Source: a virus. Taken from it: a stretch of 47,249 nt of DNA. The DNA lies in the IMG/VR virus record IMGVR_UViG_3300024265_000086, positions 1 through 47,249 of that record; one strand, 5' to 3'. Shown one piece after another: positions 6,743 through 14,932 of the stretch; position 1 is the stretch's first letter; the number at the start of each line of letters is the position of its first letter. Position numbers and translations under genes: made by a program. The notes below the pieces were generated by a model that was not told the DNA's origin, made no database searches, and saw only the letters and a list, made by a program, of their open reading frames with translations.

Positions 6743-7876
6743 TTGACACACCATAAATATTTGAGTCGATTAACAAGTCACCCAGTAACGCCCGCTACAG
6801 GTGTGGATCTCATATATACATTAAGCACTAACGGGCACCTGTATGTCAAAAACACTTTTGGCACTTTCGATTTAACGACCGCAGTTGGGTTAGCCCACAA
6901 TGATCTTTCAAACATTCAAGGAGGTGGAGCGAGCGAACGTCAGCATATGACGACAGCACAACACGCCAAGGCCACACAGAACGCTTCTGGGTCTCAGGAT
7001 GGGTTGTTGAGTCAGGCTGATTGGTCGGCGTTTGACGGGAAATCCGATTATGCCGATCCTTTGACTACCGATGGTGATATTCTCATTCGGGATACAATTA
7101 CGAAACGGCTGGCTAAAGGGTCAGATGACCAGATATTGACGCTTGCGAGTGGATTACCTTCGTGGGAGGATGCAGCCGCCGAGAGTGCGTTTTCTATGGA
7201 CTGTGTTGTGGGGCTGCTGGCCACGTGGATATCGGACACAACGCTGAGAATCGTACCAGGGAAGTGTCGCAGTGATGATGATACTTTCAATATGGTCTTA
7301 GGTAGTAATCGAGACGCTGTGATTACAGCATCTGGGGCCGGTGGGCTCGATACGGGTTCGGAAAGTAGTTCTACCGGATATTACTTGTGGCTCATCTACG
7401 ATACAACGGGTGAGACCTATGCAGCCATGCTGAGTGAGAGCGCTACCTCCCCAACAATGCCGGGCAACTACGACAAGAAGAGGCTTGTCGGATATACCTT
7501 CAATGATTCATCGAGCAATCTTCTTGACTTCAAAATGTTCGGTGATGGCTGCGTTCGGTTTGTGCATTACAATGAACCGAGACAAACGGTATTACGCCTT
7601 TTAAATGGTGGAACTGCAACTAGTTGGACTGATGTCGATTGTAGTACTTTGGTACCGATTAATGCTGTTTCGGTTAATTTACACATGCAACATTCGACAT
7701 CTAGTTTGGGTTATGTTCGTCCAAATGGTATGAGTAGTTTGACCGGAGGAGTTTCATTTGTTTTTGCAGGAAATGAAAATACTGTTGAGCTTGGAATAGA
7801 TGACCAAACGATTGAGTATGATACAGGCGGAGGAAGCCTTATTTTGGATTTAGCCGGGTATAGGGTGTTGATTTAA
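6743..7876 (+). CDS. Fibre-like protein A (paralogue of the following gene)
   Basis: The 377-residue product begins with TTG 6743, preceded by GAGGTG five bases upstream. Its N-terminal unit (VDLIYTLSTNGHLYVKN) and mid-region (DPLTTDGDILIRDT followed by KRLAKGSDDQ and LASGLPSW) recur in the next gene as YVLSTNGHYYL and DPLTTNGDIIIRDT, so the two are paralogues. The DGDILIRD/GLPSW unit is a common adaptor segment in phage fibres that links a shaft to a variable tip. The C-terminal 220 residues are beta-rich with no recognised catalytic motif. Codon usage here favours GAG, CAG and CGG more than the tail genes do, suggesting a module acquired separately. Confidence 0.65.
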   Translation: MTHHKYLSRLTSHPVTPATGVDLIYTLSTNGHLYVKNTFGTFDLTTAVGLAHNDLSNIQGGGASERQHMTTAQHAKATQNASGSQDGLLSQADWSAFDGKSDYADPLTTDGDILIRDTITKRLAKGSDDQILTLASGLPSWEDAAAESAFSMDCVVGLLATWISDTTLRIVPGKCRSDDDTFNMVLGSNRDAVITASGAGGLDTGSESSSTGYYLWLIYDTTGETYAAMLSESATSPTMPGNYDKKRLVGYTFNDSSSNLLDFKMFGDGCVRFVHYNEPRQTVLRLLNGGTATSWTDVDCSTLVPINAVSVNLHMQHSTSSLGYVRPNGMSSLTGGVSFVFAGNENTVELGIDDQTIEYDTGGGSLILDLAGYRVLI

Positions 7877-9858
7877 TGACATTTCTGCATAATATGTCTA
7901 TAGTGGGTGCTCATCCATCTTCACCACCGACCGGTGACTACAATTTGTACGTTTTATCCACCAACGGGCATTATTATCTCCAATCATCAACAGAGATTAT
8001 CGATTTAACAGATGCAGGGGTGAGTTTTGTTACTGATACTAATGAGCCAACGGGGCATATTGATAATAGCGATAGCACCATTTCATTTGTGAATGGAACA
8101 CGAACTTTCACGATACAACCGGCAGTATCTAGTTTTTCGTATTACGAGTCCGGGACGAAATACACTAAAACAACAGCGCAGAATGTTGTTATAGACGACA
8201 CGGAGGGGATACACTTCATCTATTTCGACGGTGCGACGTTGACGGCGGTAGCGAATCCTACAGATTCGCAGATTGAAATTATCTACAAGATCAAGGCGCT
8301 TTGTACGATTCTTTATTGGGATGCAGACAACGATGAACAGATTCTTTTTGGTGAGGAGCGACACGGCTGTGTGATGGATGGCGAGACGCATTATTTTTTG
8401 CATGCCATAATGGGTACACAGTATCGGTCAGGGGCAGCGTTGAATTCGCTTGTAACAGAGGGCAACGGTAGTTCAAATACACACGCACAGTTTGGTGTTG
8501 ATGCCGGGATAATAGCCGATGAGGACCTTGTAATCACATTGGCGGCTGTGACATCGACAACGGGGCTTCCGGTGTACTACAAGTCCGGGGCGTCAGGATA
8601 TTGGAGACGTGATTTCAATTCTGGTTTTAGTATTATTACGGCTGGGACGGGCCGGGCGGCGTACAATGAGTGGACTGGTAGTACATGGCAGAAAACTGAG
8701 ATAACAAATACTAAATTTGCATGTCTTCATGTGTTTGCGGTTAACGATATAACATACCCCTATATAGTAATTATGGGACAAGAGGAGTACTCAACTAAGA
8801 TAGGAGCGCAAGCGGGAGCACGAGTAGAAATTGATACGCTGGTTACGTCTGGGATGCCGTTTGTGGAGTTCAAGCCAATTGCTACGGTTCTCATACAGAC
8901 GAGCGATTCATATGGTAATGATGTACAGACCAGAACCAGGGAAGTTGAGAGCGGTGTTGATTATGTTGATTGGCGAGTATCCGAGTTTTCATCGGCGGGG
9001 TCGGTGACATCAGATCATAATAACTTGAGTGGTTTGCAGGGTGGTCAGGGCGGGGAATACTACCATCTGACTGAGAGCGAACATACGGGACTTTTTATAG
9101 ACCCATTGACGACAAACGGTGATATTATCATCAGGGACACGACTACAAAGAGGCTGGCAGTTGGTAACGCTGGCGAGGTTCTGTCGTTGGTCTCCGGTTT
9201 GCCGAGTTGGCAGCCATCGTTTGGAGCAGATCCGAAAAAATGGGTTGTTTTCAAAGAGGATTTCATCGGTGCTCGGCTTAACGATCATGTTTGGTCACCG
9301 TATTCATCCGGGACTGGTAGTTCGATTAATATTCGCACACCTACGGGGGAAAATGGCGTTGTGTATTTAACGGCGGGTCCATCGAGCGGACGGTATTCGG
9401 AGATGGATTTCTATAACACCGGATTGAGTGACGAGGGGCGCAATTTCAGTATGCGGCGGAATCTCGTTATGAAGTTTCGGATTAAGTGTTCGAGCACATC
9501 ATCGATATTGGCTCATTGTGGTGTGCTCTTCGGAACAGATATTTTTATTCGATTTACGGCCGATTCAGCTAATGCAAATTTCCATTTGCAGACGAGCATA
9601 TCGGCGGGGACAAATGATTCGGTCAGTACAAGCATCGCATTGGATACGGTTTGGCACGATGTTGAGATCCGTTGTGTGTATGCGTCTGGGGTTTATTGTT
9701 ATTTAGACGGATCTTTGGTTGCCTCGATTACCAATTTGAGCCGACTGCCAACAACACAATACGGGTTTGGTTATATTAGGTGTCAAGCAAAAACGACATC
9801 GTCGAAGTCTCTTGACGTGGATTACTACCACGCAATTCAAAAGCGAAATGATGCATAA
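7876..9858 (+). CDS. Fibre-like protein B with C-terminal concanavalin/laminin-G-like domain
   Basis: The 660-residue product overlaps the previous stop by one base (TAATG). Residues 1-60 repeat the STNGH unit of protein A; the middle carries a long beta-rich domain and the segment SSAGSVTSDHNNLSGLQGG, then HLTESEHTGLF and DPLTTNGDIIIRDT. The last about 210 residues (FKEDFIGARLND, MKFRIKCSSTSS, VWHDVEIRCVYASGVYCYLDG, YGFGYIRCQAK) have the order of strands typical of concanavalin-A-like jelly rolls, which bind carbohydrate. It is likely a receptor or surface-glycan binding fibre. Its place before the neck genes suggests head attachment. Confidence 0.68.
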   Translation: MTFLHNMSIVGAHPSSPPTGDYNLYVLSTNGHYYLQSSTEIIDLTDAGVSFVTDTNEPTGHIDNSDSTISFVNGTRTFTIQPAVSSFSYYESGTKYTKTTAQNVVIDDTEGIHFIYFDGATLTAVANPTDSQIEIIYKIKALCTILYWDADNDEQILFGEERHGCVMDGETHYFLHAIMGTQYRSGAALNSLVTEGNGSSNTHAQFGVDAGIIADEDLVITLAAVTSTTGLPVYYKSGASGYWRRDFNSGFSIITAGTGRAAYNEWTGSTWQKTEITNTKFACLHVFAVNDITYPYIVIMGQEEYSTKIGAQAGARVEIDTLVTSGMPFVEFKPIATVLIQTSDSYGNDVQTRTREVESGVDYVDWRVSEFSSAGSVTSDHNNLSGLQGGQGGEYYHLTESEHTGLFIDPLTTNGDIIIRDTTTKRLAVGNAGEVLSLVSGLPSWQPSFGADPKKWVVFKEDFIGARLNDHVWSPYSSGTGSSINIRTPTGENGVVYLTAGPSSGRYSEMDFYNTGLSDEGRNFSMRRNLVMKFRIKCSSTSSILAHCGVLFGTDIFIRFTADSANANFHLQTSISAGTNDSVSTSIALDTVWHDVEIRCVYASGVYCYLDGSLVASITNLSRLPTTQYGFGYIRCQAKTTSSKSLDVDYYHAIQKRNDA

Positions 9859-9869
9859 GAGGTGATGAG

Positions 9870-11288
9870 ATGGTCAAAATACCGTATCAAATTTTGGTTC
9901 TAAAAAGTGTTACCAATTTAAAGCAGGTTATTGCAGGCGGCTACACCAATGCCGGGATCAATGATTGGGATCCTGAGTTGGTCGAAGTGGTTGAGACTCC
10001 ACAGATTATTCCGTGGGATTTGAAAAATTGGATTGTGTACTGGGATACTGACGCGGTTAAGTATGCTAAGGGTGAGAAGATAGTCTTGAAGAGTTCAGAG
10101 ATTACCGATTTTGTGAACGCTAATGCGATTGTCACGGACCCGCATACCGGACTCGTTGGGCCATTCGATCTCATGCAAATAATGGCCAACCGCAAAGAGC
10201 TCCACAACGATTCTGATAGCCCGTTGTACGAGCCGGGCTTTGCCCCTTTGCTCGGGGCCAGTGGGTCGGTACAAAACTTGATTGACATTCATGGAAAACT
10301 TGGTTGGCACCAACAACAAATCACCGAAGCGCGTTATAGCAAACCGGAAAGTATGCTTATCTATTACGGCTATTTGAACGCGTTCAATTCAGATACTAAC
10401 ACAAATAACGGCTGGGATAACCAAAAAGTTGCAAAAGAATTCTCAAAATATAACATTTTAGTTTTTGGCAATGCTGTTGCAGGTCCACTTCATCCCGATT
10501 ATGCAAACGCTCAAATTATTGTTGCGAGAATTAAACAACTCAACCCAGCAACACAAATTTTCGGTTATGTTGATACAACGAAAACACAAGAGAATTTCGA
10601 AAATGATGTTGATGATTGGGTGGATTTGGGCGCAACTGGTATTTTTATGGATCGCGCTGGTTACGATTTTGGAATCGATAGGGCCGGTTTTAATGCTCGG
10701 GTCAATTACGTTCACGGTGAAGGTTTGAACGTAATAGCTAATTGTTGGAATCAAGACAACGTTTATGGGTTGGCCGAAGATCCTACTTACCCAAATGTCA
10801 CTTTTAACCCGAGTGAACTCGATTCAAGCTTGACCCATCTCGATTATTACTTGTTAGAATCGGCGCCGATTAACACAGACGCTTATACAGGTACAGGAGG
10901 CTACCAGAGCGCTTCAGATTGGGCCATAAGGGGCGTAAAGGCGATCGAGCATAGGGCGGCCAACGGTCCAAGAGTCGCGGCTTGTGGCATCATTGACGAC
11001 AACCATGTAAGTGGTCAGGATTTGTTCAATTTTGGGTTTGTTGCGGCCTATATGTTTTCGCTCGAAGCTTTCGGGACTAGTCACAGTCTTTACGGCGCCG
11101 GTTTAGAACCTTATTCAAAATGGTGGAATCGGCCGTCTATTTCGGGCCTTGGAAATTGCAGTTGGTTAAACCCGTCCGTTCAGGTAGATAACCCGGATAC
11201 AGACGTATGGTTAAGGTCTACCCAATTTGGCCGGTTGTGGGTTGATTTTTCAAGCGGGGGGCAATTAAGCGGGATAGAAACGTGGTAA
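9870..11288 (+). CDS. GH114-like TIM-barrel glycosidase (possible depolymerase)
   Basis: The 472-residue product has AGAGGTGATGAG before its ATG. Residues 1-150 form a fibre-like attachment part (PHTGLVGPFDLMQIMANR). From about residue 164 the sequence reads as a TIM barrel of the GH114/spherulin-4 group: LIYYGYLNAFNS, YNILVFGNAVAG, IKQLNPATQIFGYVDTT, VDDWVDLGATGIFMDRAGYD, YVHGEGLNVIANCW, and LDYYLLESAP. The aspartates in GIFMDRAGYDFGIDR and the glutamate in LLESAP are the likely catalytic acids. Members of the group cut polygalactosamine-like polymers, so this may clear a host exopolysaccharide. No signal peptide is visible, fitting a virion-borne enzyme. Substrate is inferred. Confidence 0.72.
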   Translation: MVKIPYQILVLKSVTNLKQVIAGGYTNAGINDWDPELVEVVETPQIIPWDLKNWIVYWDTDAVKYAKGEKIVLKSSEITDFVNANAIVTDPHTGLVGPFDLMQIMANRKELHNDSDSPLYEPGFAPLLGASGSVQNLIDIHGKLGWHQQQITEARYSKPESMLIYYGYLNAFNSDTNTNNGWDNQKVAKEFSKYNILVFGNAVAGPLHPDYANAQIIVARIKQLNPATQIFGYVDTTKTQENFENDVDDWVDLGATGIFMDRAGYDFGIDRAGFNARVNYVHGEGLNVIANCWNQDNVYGLAEDPTYPNVTFNPSELDSSLTHLDYYLLESAPINTDAYTGTGGYQSASDWAIRGVKAIEHRAANGPRVAACGIIDDNHVSGQDLFNFGFVAAYMFSLEAFGTSHSLYGAGLEPYSKWWNRPSISGLGNCSWLNPSVQVDNPDTDVWLRSTQFGRLWVDFSSGGQLSGIETW

Positions 11289-11292
11289 AAAA

Positions 11293-11814
11293 TTGTCTGA
11301 CAATGACTACAACTACAAAAAGATAGATCATGAGTTTCGCGATCTTAGAAAAGACAAGGCTTCTGTTGATTGGGTTAAAGCCAAGTGTGAACCGATCGAT
11401 AGATCAATTGTGGACTTATGGGCCGCTGTCAATGAGGCCAAGGTTCATAAGTGTAAAAAGGAGGACCAATTGAAAGCTTTAGAGCAAATGCCGGGCATGC
11501 AACGCGATCTTGGCTCGTGGAAATTTTTTCGTAATTTGTTTATTGGGGTGATTGGTACTATTTTAATAGTTGTCATTTCCGCAATTGTCGCTTTTGCAAA
11601 TGTTCAAGCCGATACTGAAAGAACAAAAGAAGATCTAAAAGAACAAAAAAGAAATTATGTTTCTTTTAAACACGATTTAAACCAGATAAAAACCCAGGGC
11701 ACTGTTCAACGACAACAAAAGGCTGATTTAGAAGAAATAAAAACTTCGTTAAAGTCGCTTGTAAAAATTCAGGAAGCGGCGGCCAAAGAAAAAAAGAAAA
11801 AACGAAAAAGGTGA
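11293..11814 (+). CDS. Membrane-anchored coiled-coil protein
   Basis: The 173-residue product starts with TTG 11293, four bases after the previous stop; only a weak GTGG precedes it. Residues 1-75 are charged and helical, including IDRSIVDLWAAVNEAKV; residues about 78-104 (FFRNLFIGVIGTILIVVISAIV) form one membrane segment; the rest is a long Lys/Glu/Gln coiled coil ending in a run of Lys and Arg. The layout recalls XhlA-type accessory proteins that help holins, but the gene lies among fibre genes and not with the lysis-like set at 36.3-37.5 kb. Function is unknown. Confidence 0.55.
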   Translation: MSDNDYNYKKIDHEFRDLRKDKASVDWVKAKCEPIDRSIVDLWAAVNEAKVHKCKKEDQLKALEQMPGMQRDLGSWKFFRNLFIGVIGTILIVVISAIVAFANVQADTERTKEDLKEQKRNYVSFKHDLNQIKTQGTVQRQQKADLEEIKTSLKSLVKIQEAAAKEKKKKRKR

Positions 11815-11818
11815 TCTG

Positions 11819-12121
11819 TTGGCTTTATATAATTCAAAACTTGTTCCTTTGATTGGTACGGTTGACAGTGCCAACAAAGGGTTTTCTACACCAACAAGGT
11901 TTGTTGCGGGTTCTATCAAAGCTATGATTAATGGGCAAGTTTATGAACCAAGTGACGATAATTATGGTTGGGCGGAAACAAGTGATCAATCTATCGAGTT
12001 TACAAATCCGCCTTGGGTTGGTGATGTTTTACAAGCGTTTTACCTAGATTTGGATAGTGAAGGTATTTCGTTGCAAAATGTTGTTGGGACTCCATTTGAT
12101 CCAAGCGGCGTTTTACCATGA
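11819..12121 (+). CDS. Small beta-rich virion protein
   Basis: The 100-residue product starts with TTG 11819, preceded by AAAAAGGTGATC. It contains the sequence STPTRFVAGSIKAMINGQVY, then YGWAETSDQSIEFTNPPWVGD and LQAFYLDLDSE. This order (a beta strand, an NGQ turn, a WxE strand, then GD plus Tyr/Leu strands) is a small domain often found at the ends of phage fibre and structural proteins. Here it stands as a separate gene. It ends the fibre block before the neck genes. Specific role unknown. Confidence 0.55.
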   Translation: MALYNSKLVPLIGTVDSANKGFSTPTRFVAGSIKAMINGQVYEPSDDNYGWAETSDQSIEFTNPPWVGDVLQAFYLDLDSEGISLQNVVGTPFDPSGVLP

Positions 12122-12130
12122 GGTGAAGGT

Positions 12131-12733
12131 ATGCCTTTTCCAAACGAACACGCAGCAAGACAAACCGATCCAAAACAATACGATTCTTTTCGAAGGGGTC
12201 AACCAAAAGGATTCCCAAGTGGAGTTTTTACGATTTATGGGATCAAAAGCGGAAAGTCAAAAATACAATCAATTCGCTTTAAATCGAACAAATGGACCGT
12301 CGAAGAAGCGAAAAAATGGTTGAAAAAAAACAAATTTAAAACGGCCGTTGAACCGGCTTCAAAACGGAAAGGTGTAAAAAAAATGGAAAACGCAATTGTT
12401 CACAAAGCGACTATAAATTTGATGGGTAGCGAATCAGTTTCTGATTATACCAGGAAAATAAACAGAGCTGGTCAAGATTATCTTTTTCAGAATCTGAATT
12501 TACCAAAAAAAGATTCGTGGATCTATATGCGCGAAGTTTACTCCGATAGCGCTGTTTTTACCGTTTCAAAAAGCGGTGAAGGATCAAAGCTCTATGGTGT
12601 TACGTTTACACGTGATAAAGCCGGGGCTTTTTCGTTTTCATCGCCGATCGAAGTTGAACAATTTACACAATATCGCCCGGTTAAAACCAGTGTTGTTGTT
12701 ACAAAGGTGTTGAAAAAGACTTTGTGGGGATAA
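12131..12733 (+). CDS. Head-region protein with phage protease-associated N-terminal module
   Basis: The 200-residue product has a strong GAGGTGAAGG ribosome site. Residues 1-75 (MPFPNEHAARQTDPKQYDSF, then VFTIYGIKSGKSK and WTVEEAKKWLKKNKFK) match a module repeatedly seen in phage protease or head-maturation polyproteins, where a sentence like FPNEHAAR..P..F precedes a Trp-x-x-x-x-Ala-x-x-Trp-Leu helix. Residues from 85 on (IVHKATINLMGSESVSDYTR, WIYMREVYSDSAVFTV) form a beta-rich domain without a known motif. An internal ATG at 12383 with AAAGGTG upstream could make that domain alone. It is probably a structural or assembly protein; the exact function is unknown. Confidence 0.5.
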   Translation: MPFPNEHAARQTDPKQYDSFRRGQPKGFPSGVFTIYGIKSGKSKIQSIRFKSNKWTVEEAKKWLKKNKFKTAVEPASKRKGVKKMENAIVHKATINLMGSESVSDYTRKINRAGQDYLFQNLNLPKKDSWIYMREVYSDSAVFTVSKSGEGSKLYGVTFTRDKAGAFSFSSPIEVEQFTQYRPVKTSVVVTKVLKKTLWG

Positions 12734-12778
12734 AGTCAACCGTATTGTTGTATTTAGAAAGAAAGTAGAAGGTAAATT

Positions 12779-13879
12779 ATGGCCGGTCTTGCTAGGGGAG
12801 AAGAAAATCAACCGTCGAAAATAAATTGGTTCATTCTAGTGAGCGGCGTTAACACAGACGCGTTTGAAATTGGTTTTCGAATTTTCGACATTGTAGGTGG
12901 TTTGCCAGGCACACAAGTGTTTCCCGTTGCGGGTTACGAGGATGTCACCAACGCGCCCGGAAAATTCGGAGTAGGGTCTTACTATGCCTATGACAATGGA
13001 GCGGGCACAGGGTACACCCCAGAGCTTACAGCGAGCGTAGGGACTCATCGGATTGAGTGGCGTTGGAAGATTTCAGCGGGCGCAGCATATCAGGCAGGTC
13101 ACGAAGACTTCGAGGTTTTGGTTGAATCGGCGGGCGGTTCTACTGATACATATTGTTCGATCTTAGACATACGTAACGAAGGGTTAACCGATCCACCTTA
13201 TTCAGATGCACAAATTTTGTCTTATATCGAGATTTGGCAAAGTTTTCTCGATCGGGCTTGTCGTCAATGGTTCAACCCTCGAACAATGATAATCGAGTTT
13301 GATGGGACTGATTCAGACGCAATTCATTTTGGTGTTCCGATTATTACGATTGAATATCTCCAAATCAATGAACGCGGGGTTGATCTCGAAGTCGAATATT
13401 ACAAAGTTTATAGTGATCGGAACATGTTTCAGGATCGACAAAATCCAAGAATCAAACTTGTGAACAATCGCGATCGGCGGGATATTTTTACAGCGCCGAT
13501 GGGCGGGCGATTGATTTTCAAGAAAGGACGTAAAAACCAAATCGTAAAAGGAACGTTTGGTTATGTCGAGGCGGACAGTTCAACGCCAAAATTAATCAAA
13601 CGAGCTTTAACAAAATTGGTCATCGAAAAATTGACAGCACCGATTTATGTACCACCGGGTGAAGTTGGCGGCGGAAGCGCTACACCGCCAATTCTAGGCA
13701 ACCTTTTGGAAGAATGGACTGATGGCCATAGAATGAAATACACTGCGCCAGGAGGCGACACAAAGCCTGTAGCGGCCGGTTTTAGGGGTATCACCAATGA
13801 TCCGGAAATTTTAATGATTATCAAATTGTTTAAGGCTCCAATTGGAATCGCAACACCGGCGAATTTTAGCCACAAATAG
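12779..13879 (+). CDS. Head-tail adaptor (gp6/gp15-like) with extra N-terminal beta domain
   Basis: The 366-residue product has GAAGG eight bases before ATG. Residues about 15-120 form a beta domain (FRIFDIVGGLPGTQVFP, RIEWRWKISAGAAYQAG) that resembles the Ig-like or BppU-like domains of structural proteins. From about 137 the sequence DPPYSDAQILSYIEIWQSFL and DRACRQWFNPR is the classic head-tail connector start, where an alpha helix bundle carries an xxRxCxRWFxPR motif, followed by strands FGVPIITIEYLQIN and by FTAPMGGRLIF. Canonical adaptors are about 100-200 residues; this one is longer at both ends. It joins portal to neck. The adaptor call is strong; the added domain's role is not known. 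Confidence 0.75.
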   Translation: MAGLARGEENQPSKINWFILVSGVNTDAFEIGFRIFDIVGGLPGTQVFPVAGYEDVTNAPGKFGVGSYYAYDNGAGTGYTPELTASVGTHRIEWRWKISAGAAYQAGHEDFEVLVESAGGSTDTYCSILDIRNEGLTDPPYSDAQILSYIEIWQSFLDRACRQWFNPRTMIIEFDGTDSDAIHFGVPIITIEYLQINERGVDLEVEYYKVYSDRNMFQDRQNPRIKLVNNRDRRDIFTAPMGGRLIFKKGRKNQIVKGTFGYVEADSSTPKLIKRALTKLVIEKLTAPIYVPPGEVGGGSATPPILGNLLEEWTDGHRMKYTAPGGDTKPVAAGFRGITNDPEILMIIKLFKAPIGIATPANFSHK

Positions 13880-13889
13880 AGGGTGAAAA

Positions 13890-14297
13890 ATGGTAATTCC
13901 AAATTTACAACACCCGGTTCCAATTGACGTTGTTTCACTTGATTTAGCAAACACAATTCAAGACGACAAACATAGAGAGGCAGTTCAACAAACGACAACA
14001 ACCACGACATTAGGTGTGCCTGGACAAGTCAAATGGTATGCCGAAGAAATGGAAATTGACGCGGGCGGGCGCAAAGTCAAGGCAACCGGTTATGTGTTGT
14101 TTCGTTATCTCGATTTAACAGCAAGAAGCGTAACGTTAAAATTCAATAGTCGGTTTACAAAAATCGGGAATATAACTGGTTTAGTCTATGTCGTTAATTT
14201 GGCACCAATAGGTCATTATTCCGATCAAGGCGGGGCGACAATGGTTAAAGCGTTTTTTAACGATCGACAACCGGCGGCGGGCGGATTTGATCTTTAA
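13890..14297 (+). CDS. Head-closure or neck protein candidate
   Basis: The 135-residue product has AGAGGG eight bases before ATG. It is beta-rich: VKWYAEEMEIDAGGRKVKATGYVLF, quoted in part, then LTARSVTLKFNSRFTKIG and TGLVYVVNLAPIGHYSD. Length, beta-barrel character and position between adaptor and tail-completion genes fit a head-closure (stopper) protein, but no family motif is clear. Its stop shares bases with the next ATG (TAATG). Confidence 0.55.
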   Translation: MVIPNLQHPVPIDVVSLDLANTIQDDKHREAVQQTTTTTTLGVPGQVKWYAEEMEIDAGGRKVKATGYVLFRYLDLTARSVTLKFNSRFTKIGNITGLVYVVNLAPIGHYSDQGGATMVKAFFNDRQPAAGGFDL

Positions 14298-14932
14298 TGG
14301 GGTGGTTTTTTAAAAAAACAAAAGATTGGAAAAAGTTTGAAAGGGCGTTTGGCAGAAGATCTAGAAAAATTATCAAAAAACATATGATGCGTGCGACCCT
14401 TTTAAACGGAAAAATTTTAGAAAAGAAAATTAGACAATTGATTCAAGAGGGAAAATTTTTAGCAAATGCGCCATTAACCGAAGCGATTAAACGAGATAAC
14501 AAACCTTTGGTAGGTGTCGAGACTGGCGCTCAACTTTTTAAAGCGATAACGTCAAAAGCAATGTCAGGTGATACACCGTTTAAAAGCGCTGTTTTTGTTG
14601 GCGTGTTACGATCAAACGAATTTTATAACGTTGCTCGCACAATTCACGATGGAAAGACGATCGCGGTAACAGAAAGAATGCGCGGGTTGTTTTTGGGGCT
14701 TTCGTTAGCGAGTCAAGGTAAAATCGATAGGTCTCAACTTTCAAAAAGAGGGCGAGATCTTTTCGATTACATGAATAAGGGTTGGAAACCTCTTAGAAAG
14801 AGCACAACACGGATTGTCATACCACCAAGAGAGTTTATTGATGATGTGTTTAAAGATGGTTCGGCAAAAAAATTAGCAATAAAAAATTGGCAACAAGCGT
14901 TACAAGCGGCGTTTAGAGAAATGGCGAGATAA
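14297..14932 (+). CDS. Tail-completion or virion morphogenesis protein (HK97 gp10/Mu gpG-like)
   Basis: The 211-residue product starts at the ATG within the preceding TAATG. It is basic and mostly helical at first (WKKFERAFGRRSRKIIKKHM), then has LVGVETGAQLFKAITSKAM, a hydrophobic strand SAVFVGVL and a C-terminal RIVIPPREFIDDVF motif that marks neck proteins of the gp10/gpG type (x-P-P-R-x-F). It would connect the neck to the tail tube. Its stop TAATGA overlaps the start of the next gene. Family call is moderately strong, based on the C-terminal motif, size and order. Confidence 0.68.
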   Translation: MGWFFKKTKDWKKFERAFGRRSRKIIKKHMMRATLLNGKILEKKIRQLIQEGKFLANAPLTEAIKRDNKPLVGVETGAQLFKAITSKAMSGDTPFKSAVFVGVLRSNEFYNVARTIHDGKTIAVTERMRGLFLGLSLASQGKIDRSQLSKRGRDLFDYMNKGWKPLRKSTTRIVIPPREFIDDVFKDGSAKKLAIKNWQQALQAAFREMAR

